From positions 2,177,501 through 2,241,500 of the forward strand of contig NZ_CP152407.1 in NCBI RefSeq assembly GCF_038958875.1: 64,000 bases of DNA, written 5' to 3'. Origin of the DNA: Acidovorax sp. FHTAMBA. GTDB taxonomy: Bacteria; Pseudomonadota; Gammaproteobacteria; Burkholderiales; Burkholderiaceae_C. Positions 17,032 through 25,400 of the stretch are shown piece by piece; position 1 is the stretch's first letter, and the number at the start of each line of letters is the position of its first letter. The notes beneath the pieces are model-generated. The model did not search any database. It was not told the origin of the DNA and was given only the letters and a program-made list of their open reading frames with translations. Made by a program: the position numbers and the translations under genes.

Positions 17032-17499
17032 ATGGCCCTCACCCTCGATTCTTCAGCCATCACCCACGGTATTCAGCTCGCGGTGGCTCCGGTGTTTCTG
17101 CTGACCGCCGTGTCCGGAATGATTGGAGCCGTGGCTGGGCGGCTGGCGCGCATCATTGACCGTGCCCGCGTGGTGGAAGACCGCGCCCGCGCCAACACCG
17201 AGCCAGATTTTGTGGCCCGCGCCTACCAGGAGCTGGGCGATTTGCGGTTGCGCGGGCGGCTGGCCAACGGGTGCATTGGCTTGCTCACGTTCTGTGCGTT
17301 TTTGATCGGCATCACCATCATCTTGCTGTTTCTCGGAGAGACCACCAACTTCCAGTCCAACCGGCTGGCCGTGGCCGGGTTTCTGGCAGGGGTGGTGTCG
17401 TTTTTGCTGGCCCTGGTGTGCTTTCTGGCCGAAACCCTGCTGGCCACCCGCCTGCTGAACTTTCACATGCTCCAGCGCGATGCGGAGGGCTCGACATGA
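17032..17499 (+). CDS. DUF2721 family membrane protein
   Basis: The 155-residue integral membrane protein has an N-terminal segment FLLTAVSGMIGAVAGRLARI, a charged cytoplasmic loop (IIDRARVVEDRAR, then YQELGDLRLRGRL) and two long hydrophobic stretches after it. The pattern GRLARIIDRAR fits DUF2721, whose function is unknown. The start ATG 17032 was chosen from where homology begins. It overlaps the next gene by four bases (ATGA), so translation is probably coupled. Confidence 0.8.
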   Translation: MALTLDSSAITHGIQLAVAPVFLLTAVSGMIGAVAGRLARIIDRARVVEDRARANTEPDFVARAYQELGDLRLRGRLANGCIGLLTFCAFLIGITIILLFLGETTNFQSNRLAVAGFLAGVVSFLLALVCFLAETLLATRLLNFHMLQRDAEGST

Positions 17500-17858
17500 A
17501 ATCGCTGGCGGACCTGGGCGGGCTGGTGTATTCAACCGAACCGGGCCGCATGTGCCCTGACTGCCGCCAGCCTGTGGCGCAATGCACCTGCAGGCAGAAC
17601 AAGCCCCTGCCCACTGGCGACGGCATCGTGCGCGTGTCCCGCGAAACGAAGGGCCGTGGCGGCAAGGCCGTCACCCTGGTCAAGGGCGTGCTGGTGGACT
17701 CGGCTGCATTGGAGCAACTGGGCAAGCAGCTCAAGGCCACCTGCGGCAGCGGCGGCACGGTGAAGGACGGCGTGATCGAAGTGCAGGGCGACCACGTGGA
17801 GCGTGTGATGGCCGCACTGCAAAAGCTGGGCCACAAGGTCAAGCGTGCGGGCGGCTGA
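17496..17858 (+). CDS. yciH: SUI1/eIF1-type translation factor (YciH)
   Basis: This bacterial relative of eIF1 has 120 residues and is expected to influence start-codon fidelity at the 30S subunit. A short N-terminal part carries a possible zinc-binding set (CPDCRQPVAQCTC). The SUI1 domain follows with ETKGRGGKAVTLVKG and CGSGGTVKDGVIEVQGDH, the classic basic loop and strand. It starts inside the stop of the DUF2721 gene. Confidence 0.92.
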   Translation: MKSLADLGGLVYSTEPGRMCPDCRQPVAQCTCRQNKPLPTGDGIVRVSRETKGRGGKAVTLVKGVLVDSAALEQLGKQLKATCGSGGTVKDGVIEVQGDHVERVMAALQKLGHKVKRAGG

Positions 17859-17868
17859 GGGGCGGGCA

Positions 17869-18081
17869 ATGGATGCGGACAAGCTGCAGCGCCTGGTGAC
17901 CACCGAGATGCCCTATGGCAAGCACAAAGGCACGCTGCTGGCCGACCTGCCAGGCAACTACCTGAACTGGTTTGCGCGTGAGGGTTTCCCCAAGGGCGAA
18001 CTGGGGCAATTGCTGGCACTGATGCACGAAATCGACCACAACGGCTTGTCCGACCTGCTCACGCCGTTGCGGAGCCGTTAA
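17869..18081 (+). CDS. DUF3820 family protein
   Basis: A 70-residue protein with the family core MPYGKHKGTLLADLPGNYLN and FPKGELGQLLALM. This family is annotated elsewhere as a quorum-sensing-regulated virulence factor and is structurally similar to an exonuclease subdomain, but its role is unproven. I chose ATG 17869. A GTG at 17845 is in frame but would overlap the SUI1 gene. Confidence 0.8.
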   Translation: MDADKLQRLVTTEMPYGKHKGTLLADLPGNYLNWFAREGFPKGELGQLLALMHEIDHNGLSDLLTPLRSR

Positions 18082-18178
18082 TCGGTGCGGGGGCGGTTGC
18101 GTTCACCGTCCTTTTCCCGACACCGGCCTCCACCATAATGGCCCCCACCGTCTGACAACAAACCCCGAGGGAATGCAC

Positions 18179-18352
18179 ATGAAGGGCCATATCGCTGCGA
18201 TCGTCCTGGTCGTTTTGGGCGTGTTTTTTCTGCTGACCAACCTCGGGTTGATCAGCATCAGCCTGCGTGAGCTGCTGCGGGTGTGGTGGCCGGTGGCGCT
18301 GATTGCTGTGGGCCTGGCGCTGTTCTTCACGCCCGGCGAGAAGAAGAAGTAG
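18179..18352 (+). CDS. Small two-segment membrane protein (LiaF/DUF5668-like)
   Basis: The 57-residue protein has ATG at 18179 preceded by a good ribosome site (CGAGGG). Two hydrophobic stretches, IAAIVLVVLGVFFLLTNLGL and VWWPVALIAVGLALFF, flank LRELLRVWWP, a pattern seen in the membrane unit of LiaI/LiaF-like and DUF5668 proteins. It ends with a basic KKK tail. It could take part in envelope-stress sensing, but nothing here proves that. Confidence 0.72.
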   Translation: MKGHIAAIVLVVLGVFFLLTNLGLISISLRELLRVWWPVALIAVGLALFFTPGEKKK

Positions 18353-18383
18353 GCGGTCCCGGCGCCCAGGTTCCGGCCTTGGA

Positions 18384-18830
18384 TCAAGGCACGTCGTGCC
18401 CGCTGTGTGTGTGGCGCGCAGGCGCAAACGCCGGGTCATTGCCGAAGTAGCCCCTGAACAGATTGCGCGCAATGCCATGCGCGGCAACCTGCAGTTCGCG
18501 CGCCACTTCGGGTGCAAAAAGGCGATTGGTGTGCTGCTGCCACAGCCCCACCCAGGCCGCAAAGTGGGCGGGCGTGACGCCCTCCAGCGCCATGTGCTTG
18601 CCAAAGACGTCGCCCTTGAAGCTGCGCGTGCCCAGGGCCACGGTGCTCCAGAAGTCCACCAGGCGCTGCAGGTGGGAATCCCATCGGCCGTGCAGTGCCT
18701 GTTCAAACACCGGGCCCAGCAAGGGGTCACGGCGCACGTCGCCATAAAACCCGTGTACCAGCTGCGAGATGCTTTCCACGCTTGGCGCAAGCGGGTAGTG
18801 GCTCGGGCGTGCAGCGTCGGGTGGACTCAT
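18384..18830 (-). CDS. Truncated haemoglobin, group III type
   Basis: A 148-residue single-domain globin. FYGDVRRDPLLGPVF is the N-terminal signature of group III truncated haemoglobins. RWDSHLQRLVDFWSTV and KGDVFGKHMAL follow, the latter region holding the candidate proximal-side histidine. It starts 15 bases after the ric gene ends, so the two probably form one operon under NsrR. The role is likely nitric oxide or oxygen chemistry near a terminal oxidase or in NO detoxification. Confidence 0.88.
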   Translation of the reverse strand: MSPPDAARPSHYPLAPSVESISQLVHGFYGDVRRDPLLGPVFEQALHGRWDSHLQRLVDFWSTVALGTRSFKGDVFGKHMALEGVTPAHFAAWVGLWQQHTNRLFAPEVARELQVAAHGIARNLFRGYFGNDPAFAPARHTHSGHDVP

Positions 18831-18845
18831 GGCAGCAGTTCCGCC

Positions 18846-19583
18846 TCAGCTGCAGCCGCAGCCGGACGAGCCGCAGCCCTGCGATGATGCCGCGCTGGCC
18901 TCGAACACCGGGAACAGCACATTGTTTTCCAGGTGGATGTGGTTGATGAGGTCATCGCCGAGCTGCGCAACGCCAGCGTACAGTGCACGCCAGGTGTTGC
19001 AGGCGCCTTGTGGCGGTGTGGCGTCGTTGGTCAGGGCGTTGAGCTTGTCCAAGGCCTCGCCGTGGTCCACGTGTTCGGCACGCATCATGCCAATGGGCTG
19101 GCCGACAAATGGATTACCGCCGTTCTTGAGCATGGGGAACAGCACCTGCTCTTCCTTGAGCATGTGCGAAAGCAGCTCCTGGTGCATGGCCTCCAGGTGG
19201 TCGGCCAGGCCTGCGGGGACATGCGGGTTGTCGCGGTGCACAGCCTCCACGCGCCGCGCCATGCGGATGAGTTCGGGCAGCTGCTGGCGATGCACCTCGT
19301 GGTAGCGCGCCAGGATGTGGTCGATGAGTTCTGCGGGTGTGGCTGCCTGCGGCGCGGCGTCGCTGCGCTGCAGGGCAGAGAGCTCTGCGAGCACCGCATC
19401 CACGTCCAGGCCCTTTTCTGCCGCCGCGTGGGCCAGGCTGACCTGACCGCCGCAGCAGAAATCAAGCTTCAGGCGCCGGAACACCGCCGTCGCGCCGGGC
19501 AGCTGCACGGCAATCTGGCCGATCTGCTGGTCGGCATGGAGGGCGGGCTGGGCTGCGTGCAGGGTGTCGATACGGGCGTTCAT
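18846..19583 (-). CDS. ytfE: Ric/YtfE di-iron protein, repair of iron-sulfur clusters
   Basis: A 245-residue protein with the two-part Ric architecture. The N-terminal ScdA domain carries the conserved double cysteine in KLDFCCGGQVSL. The hemerythrin-like domain provides histidines for a di-iron site (LIDHILARYHEVHRQ, LADHLEAMHQELLSHMLKEE, MMRAEHVDHGE, LINHIHLENN). It repairs Fe-S clusters after nitrosative or oxidative damage. The C-terminus ends in a Cys- and Ser-rich tail (CGSSGCGCS). It is divergent from nsrR across a gap with NsrR-like half-sites. Confidence 0.93.
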   Translation of the reverse strand: MNARIDTLHAAQPALHADQQIGQIAVQLPGATAVFRRLKLDFCCGGQVSLAHAAAEKGLDVDAVLAELSALQRSDAAPQAATPAELIDHILARYHEVHRQQLPELIRMARRVEAVHRDNPHVPAGLADHLEAMHQELLSHMLKEEQVLFPMLKNGGNPFVGQPIGMMRAEHVDHGEALDKLNALTNDATPPQGACNTWRALYAGVAQLGDDLINHIHLENNVLFPVFEASAASSQGCGSSGCGCS

Positions 19584-19599
19584 GGCGGTCCTTATAAAG

Positions 19600-19652
19600 A
19601 TTCATGTGATGTGAATATTTTATCCAATAAAATGCAATATTCGTACATCTTT
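19600..19652. promoter_or_regulatory. Putative NsrR operator region between ytfE and nsrR
   Basis: The 92-base divergent gap is AT-rich and has two inverted pairs. ATTCA (19600-19604) faces TGAAT (19612-19616). AAATGCA (19630-19636) faces TACATCTTT (19644-19652), that is ATGCA-N7-TACAT. The second matches the known NsrR pattern with AAGATG(C/T)A half-sites. It probably controls the ytfE-haemoglobin operon and nsrR itself. Confidence 0.6.
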
Positions 19653-19675
19653 CACTTTGACCTGCGACAAATCCC

Positions 19676-20203
19676 ATGCGCCTCACCCAATGGACCGACT
19701 ACACCCTGCGCGTGCTGATGTACTGTGCGGCAACGCAAGGTCGCGCCCAGCCAGTGACCATCACCGAGGTGGCCGAGGGCTATGGCATCTCACGCAGCCA
19801 CCTGATGAAGATCGTGCAGCAGCTTGCCGCGCAGGGCCTGCTGGAGACCACGCGCGGGCGCGGAGGCGGTATGCGCCTCATGGTGCCCGCGTCTTCCATC
19901 AACATCGGTGCGGTGGTGCGCGCTACCGAAACCGATTTCAACCTGGTGGAGTGTTTTGACCCTGCCACCAACCAGTGCCGCCTGAACAACCATTGCCGCC
20001 TCAAAGGCGCGCTCTGGCGGGCCATGCAGGCGTTTCTGGCGGTGCTGGACGGCGTGACGCTCGAGGATCTGATGGTGACGTCGTCCGGGGCGTCGGGCGC
20101 AGGGAGTGCGGCGCGCACCGTGTTGCCCACGGTGGCCCTGCCGCGCAACAGTGCGCTGGCGCGGCGACGCAAGCCGGGGGCGGCAGAACCGGAATTCGAA
20201 TGA
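19676..20203 (+). CDS. nsrR: NsrR, nitric-oxide-sensing Rrf2-family repressor
   Basis: An Rrf2-family winged-helix repressor of 175 residues. It starts MRLTQWTDYTLRVLMYCA, as NsrR proteins do. The recognition helix region is GYGISRSHLMKIVQQLA, and TRGRGGGMRL forms the wing. Three cysteines in ECFDPATNQC and NNHCRLK (C-x7-C-x5-C) fit the NsrR Fe-S cluster ligands. NO destroys the cluster and releases the DNA. The neighbours ytfE and the globin are typical targets. Confidence 0.93.
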   Translation: MRLTQWTDYTLRVLMYCAATQGRAQPVTITEVAEGYGISRSHLMKIVQQLAAQGLLETTRGRGGGMRLMVPASSINIGAVVRATETDFNLVECFDPATNQCRLNNHCRLKGALWRAMQAFLAVLDGVTLEDLMVTSSGASGAGSAARTVLPTVALPRNSALARRRKPGAAEPEFE

Positions 20204-20250
20204 AATTGGCCGCCAGCGCTTGACTGGTGGGCGCGAGCAGCTATTTATTC
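20201..20250. repeat. Dispersed inverted repeat, copy E (overlaps the 3' end of the thioredoxin-like gene)
   Basis: AAATTGGCCGCCAGCGCTTG on the left and GCGCGAGCAGCTATTTATTC on the right. It begins at the nsrR stop codon and runs into the convergent thioredoxin-like gene, whose stop codon is 20241-20243. The last residues LNK of that protein come from the repeat. Confidence 0.75.
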
Positions 20251-20837
20251 AGGAGCATGGCGCCCCACCTCGGCATGGCGTGTGCCCACCACAGCCGCAG
20301 GCGCATGGCCCATTCGGGGGTGTAGCCCGAGGTGGCAAACCGCACCTGGCCATCGGCATCGATGACCACCAGCGCAGGCACGGAGCGCACGCCCCAGCTG
20401 CGCGACAGGGTGCCCTGCGCGTCCACCGCCGTGGGCCAGGCCATGCCGCGCTGGCGCTGCACCTGGGCCACGCGTTCGGCATTGCCCGACTGCATGGCCA
20501 CGCCCAGCACGGGCCAGTCGGCAGACAGGCTGGCGATACTGGGCTCTTCGAGCTTGCAAATGGAACACCATTCGGCCCAGAAGTGCAGGGCCACGGGCTG
20601 GCCGGGGTGCAGAGCGCGCCACTGTGCCAAGGTGGTGTGCAGCGGCGGCGCGCTGGCATCCGCCAGGGTGGGGGCCATGAGCAGTGCCACATCGGGCGCA
20701 GGGCCTTGGGGCAGGTCGCGGGTGCGCCAGGTGTCCACCGCCACGATGGCGATCCAGGCGAGCGTGAGCGTGGCCAGGTGCTGCTTCCAGCCCCTGCGCA
20801 GGGACTGCACGGCGCGGATGGTGCGGGCCTTCAGCAT
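20241..20837 (-). CDS. Thioredoxin-like protein disulfide oxidoreductase (ScsD/TlpA type)
   Basis: A membrane-anchored periplasmic thioredoxin-fold protein of 198 residues. A single N-terminal membrane segment (LATLTLAWIAIVAVDTW) precedes the active site FWAEWCSICKLEEP with the WC-x-x-C centre; the cis-proline region reads VRSVPALVVIDADG. It resembles ScsD-type proteins that handle disulfides in metal-stressed envelopes. I chose ATG 20837, since the larger open frame upstream is antisense to serB's reading. It lies 26 bases downstream of serB, so cotranscription is likely. Confidence 0.87.
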   Translation of the reverse strand: MLKARTIRAVQSLRRGWKQHLATLTLAWIAIVAVDTWRTRDLPQGPAPDVALLMAPTLADASAPPLHTTLAQWRALHPGQPVALHFWAEWCSICKLEEPSIASLSADWPVLGVAMQSGNAERVAQVQRQRGMAWPTAVDAQGTLSRSWGVRSVPALVVIDADGQVRFATSGYTPEWAMRLRLWWAHAMPRWGAMLLNK

Positions 20838-20863
20838 GGTGGTTGTGTCGCGGAGTGCGGGGG

Positions 20864-21577
20864 TCAGCGCAGCACTTCCAGCAGCCGGTCGAGCCCGCCC
20901 TGGTTGATGGCGACCTTGGCCTGTGCGCGTACGGCGGGCTTGGCATGGTAGGCCACCGAAAGGCCGGCCGCGCCCATCATGGGCAGGTCGTTGGCGCCGT
21001 CGCCTACGGCAATCGCCTGCTGGGGCGAGATGCCCATGAGCGAAGCCACCTCCAGCAGTGTGCGGCGCTTTTCCGCACCGTCGCAGATGTCGCCCCAAGG
21101 TTGGTCCACCATGCGGCCGGTGAGTTGGCCATCTTGCACTTCCAGCATGTTGGAGCGCGCAAAGTCGATACCAAGCCCGGTTTTGACGCGGTCGGCAAAG
21201 AAGGTGAAGCCGCCCGAGACCAGCAGCGTGGTCAGGCCCGCCGCCTTGGCGGCGGTGATCAGCTCCTTGGCGCCGGGGTTGAAGCGCAGGCGCTCGGCGA
21301 ACACCTGTTCCATGTGCTGCACCGTCACGCCCTTGAGCAGGGCCACGCGCTGGCGCAGGCTTTCCTTGTAGTCGGTGATCACGCCCTGCATGGCCGCTTC
21401 GGTAATGGCGGCCACCTCTGCCTTGCGGCCTGCGGCGTCGGCGATTTCGTCCACGCACTCGATGTTGATGAGGGTGGAGTCCATGTCAAACGCGATGAGC
21501 TTGTAGCTCGACAGGGACAGGGGCGGAACGATGCCCTGGACAACAAGGCCGGGGGCGAATTCGGTGGCGTGGGTCAT
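20864..21577 (-). CDS. serB: Phosphoserine phosphatase SerB
   Basis: A HAD-superfamily phosphatase for the last step of serine synthesis. The nucleophile motif I is AFDMDSTLI (D-x-D-S-T), motif II is LLVSGGFTFF, motif III includes the lysine of AEKRRTLL, and motif IV is AVGDGANDLPMM. It has 237 residues from ATG 21577 and lacks the ACT domain of longer SerB proteins. The frame is open upstream to 21778, but that part has no family character. Confidence 0.95.
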   Translation of the reverse strand: MTHATEFAPGLVVQGIVPPLSLSSYKLIAFDMDSTLINIECVDEIADAAGRKAEVAAITEAAMQGVITDYKESLRQRVALLKGVTVQHMEQVFAERLRFNPGAKELITAAKAAGLTTLLVSGGFTFFADRVKTGLGIDFARSNMLEVQDGQLTGRMVDQPWGDICDGAEKRRTLLEVASLMGISPQQAIAVGDGANDLPMMGAAGLSVAYHAKPAVRAQAKVAINQGGLDRLLEVLR

Positions 21578-21677
21578 GGCACAAATGGGGCAGGTGGGTG
21601 CAGGGATCAGAACGCGTAATGGTATCGCCCCGCCCCTGGCCGATATACGGAAAGGCCGCGGGGGCTTGCCCACGGGT

Positions 21678-22337
21678 TCAGTCGGGCCGGGGCAGGTACA
21701 GCCGGTCCGACCAGGTCGCCAGCCACTCGGGCTTGAAGGCCACAAAAATCGCCGTGAGCATGCCGGTGACAAAACCATCCCCCCACGCCATCAGCCAGCG
21801 CGCTACCAGCGACAGCTCATCGCCCACGCCGGGCAGCAGGTGGCCGCTCCACTGCGACAGCACGCCCGCCGCAAACACGCAGACCACCGTGCCCAGAAAT
21901 GCACGGCCCAGCACATAGACAAACGGTTTGGTGCCCGTGTAGCGCCGCACCAGCGCGCCCAGGCCCAGCGCCAGCGTCGCAGGCACCACGCCCAGCCACA
22001 CGGTGGCGCCCAGCGCATCGGGCCAGGCCATGGCAGGGGAGACCAGGCAGGCCACCACGCCCACAGCGGCAAGTACCGGGATTGCCAGTGGCCAGCCCAG
22101 CATCAGCACCACCAGGCAGGCGCCCGACCATTGCAGTTGCAACGGCATCGCGTGCAGCGTGGGCAGGGCCCACATCCAGGGCAGCAGCACCAGGGTGGCC
22201 AGCAGCGGCGTCCACAGCGCAGACGGCGCGCCGTGGGTTTCGTGCGCCAGAGGTTTGCCGCTGGCCAGCATGCGCCAGGGCCGTGCTGCCAGCGCAGCCA
22301 CCAGAGCGACGAGGACAAGAGCAGCTTCAAACCACAT
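21678..22337 (-). CDS. CbiM-like energy-coupling-factor permease (COG3235-type membrane protein)
   Basis: A 219-residue membrane protein with six or so hydrophobic segments and few charges. MAWGDGFVTGMLTAIFVAFK near the C-terminus is a typical conserved stretch of this CbiM-related family of predicted metal or vitamin permeases. No ATPase or transmembrane coupling partner is adjacent. It sits between mfd and serB, all on the minus strand. The substrate is unknown; cobalt or nickel would suit the hydrogenase and cobalamin genes in this window, but that is only a guess. Confidence 0.65.
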   Translation of the reverse strand: MWFEAALVLVALVAALAARPWRMLASGKPLAHETHGAPSALWTPLLATLVLLPWMWALPTLHAMPLQLQWSGACLVVLMLGWPLAIPVLAAVGVVACLVSPAMAWPDALGATVWLGVVPATLALGLGALVRRYTGTKPFVYVLGRAFLGTVVCVFAAGVLSQWSGHLLPGVGDELSLVARWLMAWGDGFVTGMLTAIFVAFKPEWLATWSDRLYLPRPD

Positions 22338-22346
22338 GATTCACTA

Positions 22347-22400
22347 CACTATTGATAGCTGCTTGCGCATGCTGGATAAGCTCAAAAGACCATTTTGATT
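22347..22400. repeat. Dispersed inverted repeat, copy F
   Basis: CTATTGATAGCTGCTTGCGC on the left and GGATAAGC with CCATTTTGATT on the right. It occupies the whole 68-base gap between the permease and mfd, ending 5 bases before the mfd stop codon. Confidence 0.75.
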
Positions 22401-22405
22401 GATAT

Positions 22406-25400
22406 TCATGCGGCAACCAGTGGCTGCCCCAGGTTGCGCAGGATGTCGCGCACCATCTGCGCGCGGTCCTTGGGGTCCTTCAGCTCGCGCTCGATGCGCA
22501 GCTTCTCGTTGCCCGCCAGCTTGATGTGCTTGTTCTTCTGGATCAGCTCGATGATGCGCATCGGGTCAATCGGCGGCTGGGGCTTGAAGGTGATGTTGAT
22601 CACGCCAGGCGCCGCATCCACCTTCACCACGCCGTAGGGCTGGCTCAGTACGCGCAGGCGGTGCACGTCAATCAACGTCTGGGCCTGCGGCGGCAGCTTG
22701 CCGAAGCGGTCCACGATCTCTTCGAGCAGGCCGTCGATCTGGTCGGGTGTCTTGGCCGTGGCCAGCTTCTTGTAGAACGACAGGCGCAGATGCACGTCGC
22801 CGCAGTAGTCGTCGGGCAGCAGGGCGGGGGCGTGCAGGTTGATGTCGGTGGTGACGGACAGGGGGCTGAGCAGGTCGGGCTCCTTGCCGGCCTTGAGCGC
22901 CTTCACGGCCTCGCTCAGCATCTCGTTGTACAGCTGGAAGCCTACTTCGAGCATGTTGCCGCTCTGGTTCTCGCCCAGCACCTCGCCCGCGCCGCGGATC
23001 TCCAGGTCGTGCATGGCCAGGTAGAAGCCGCTGCCCAGTTCTTCCATCTGCTGGATGGCGTCCAGGCGCTGCGCGGCCTGCTTGGTCAGGCCCTCGGTGT
23101 CGGGCACCATCAGGTAGGCATAGGCCTGGTGGTGGCTGCGGCCCACGCGGCCGCGCAGCTGGTGCAGCTGCGCCAGGCCAAACTTGTCGGCGCGGCTCAT
23201 GATGATGGTGTTGGCCGTGGGCACGTCGATGCCGGTCTCGATGATGGTCGAGCACAGCAGGATGTTGTAGCGCTGGGCCACGAAGTCGCGCATCACGCGC
23301 TCCAGTTCGCGTTCGGGCATCTGGCCGTGGGCCACGGCAATGCGGGCCTCGGGCAGGATCTCTTCGAGCTTCTGGCGGCGGTTCTCGATGGTCTCCACCT
23401 CGTTGTGCAAAAAGTAGACCTGCCCGCCGCGCTTGAGTTCGCGCAGCACCGCCTCGCGGATCACGCCCGTGCCCTCGTTGCGCACAAAGGTCTTGATCGC
23501 CAGGCGCCGCTGCGGCGCGGTGGCGATGACCGAGAGGTCGCGCAGCCCTTCGAGCGCCATGCCGAGCGTGCGCGGGATGGGCGTGGCGGTGAGGGTGAGC
23601 ACGTCCACCTCGGCGCGCAGGGCCTTCATCTGCTCCTTGTGGCGCACGCCGAAGCGGTGTTCCTCGTCGATGATCAGGAGGCCCAGGTTGTGGAACTTGG
23701 TGGACTCGGAAAGCAGCTTGTGCGTGCCCACCACGATGTCCACCGTGCCGTCGCCGATGCCCTTGATGGCGGCGGTGATCTCCTTGCCCGAGCGAAAGCG
23801 CGAGACTTCGGCCACCTTCACCGGCCACTTGCTGAAGCGGTCCACCAGGGTCTGGTAGTGCTGCTCGGCCAGCAGGGTTGTGGGTGCCAGGAAGGCCACC
23901 TGCTTGCCGCCCGTCACAGCCACGAAGGCGGCGCGCAGCGCCACCTCTGTCTTGCCGAAACCCACGTCTCCACAGACCAGTCGGTCCATGGGGCGGGGCG
24001 AAATCATGTCCTGGATCACCGCATGGATGGCGGCGTTCTGGTCGGCCGTTTCCTCAAAGCCGAAGTCGTTGGCAAAGGTCTCGTAGTCTTGCGGGCTGTA
24101 GCGGAAGGCATGGCCCTGGCGTAGCGCGCGGCGGGCGTAGATGTTGAGCAGCTCGGCCGCGCTGTCGCGCACCTGCTCGGCGGCCTTGCGCTTGGCCTTT
24201 TCCCACTGGCCGCTGCCCAGCTTGTGCAGCGGCGCCTCGTCGGCGGAGACGCCGGTGTAGCGGCTGATGAGCTGCAGCTGGCTCACAGGCACATACAGCA
24301 CGGCCTTGTTGGCGTATTCGAGGTGCAGAAACTCCTGCATGGCGGGCGTGCCGTCGGGGTTCTTGTTGCCCACATCCATGTTGACGAGGCCCCGGTAGCG
24401 GCCGATGCCATGCTGGCTGTGCACCACGGGGTCGCCCAGGGTCAGCTCGGCCAGGTCCTTGATCAGCGCCTCGACGTCGCTCACCTGCTCCTGCTTCTTG
24501 CGCCGGCGCGTGGTGGGGCCGGCGGCAAACAGCTCGGTCTCGGTGACGAAGTCGATGCCGTCCTCGATCCAGCTGAAGCCCACCGTGAGCCCTGCGGTGG
24601 CGATGCCCACCTTTTCGTCGGCCGTGCCCTGGAACTCGGCCAGCGAGTCGAAGGCCGGCGGGTTCACCCCGCTGGCGCGCAGAAAATCAAGCAGGCTCTC
24701 GCGCCGGCCATCGCTCTCGGCCAGCAGCAGCACGCGGTGTTGCGTGTTGCGGATGTGGGCGTGCAGGCGGGCGAGCGGGTCTTCGGCGCCGCGCACCACC
24801 GACAGGTCGCCCAGCTTGTGGAAGTTCGGGTTGTCGTCTACGTCCGCGACACCCGGGCGGATGGACAGCTGCGCATGCTCCTTGGAGCGCGTGTAGAACT
24901 GGTCGGCCGATAGGAACAGCGCCTCGGGCGGCAGCGCCGGGCGCTCGGGGTCGCCCTGCACCAGGCGAAAGCGGTCCTTGGTGTCCTGCCAGAAGCGCTG
25001 GAAGGCGGGCTCCAGGTCGCCGTGCAACACCACGGTGGCCTCGCCACCCAGGTAGTCGAACACGGTGGCCGTCTCGTCGAAGAACAGCGGCAGGTAGTAC
25101 TCGATGCCCGCCGTGGCCACGCCCGCGCCCATGTCCTTGTAGATGCGGCTCTTGGTCGGGTCGCCCTCCAGCATCTCGCGCCAGCGGCTGCGGAATTTGG
25201 CGCGCGCATCGTCGTCCATGGGGAACTCGCGGCCGGGCAGCAGGCGCACCTCGGGCACGGGGTACAGGCTGCGCTGGCTGTCGGGGTCGAACGTGCGGAT
25301 GCTGTCGATTTCGTCGTCGAACAAATCCACGCGGAACGGCACCAGCGAGCCCATCGGGAACAGGTCGATCAGCCCGCCGCGCACGGCGTACTCGCCCGGG

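Noticed and set aside
22526..24124. 532-codon plus-strand open frame inside mfd
   Set aside because: It is antisense to highly conserved Mfd motifs and its composition is that of a shadow frame.
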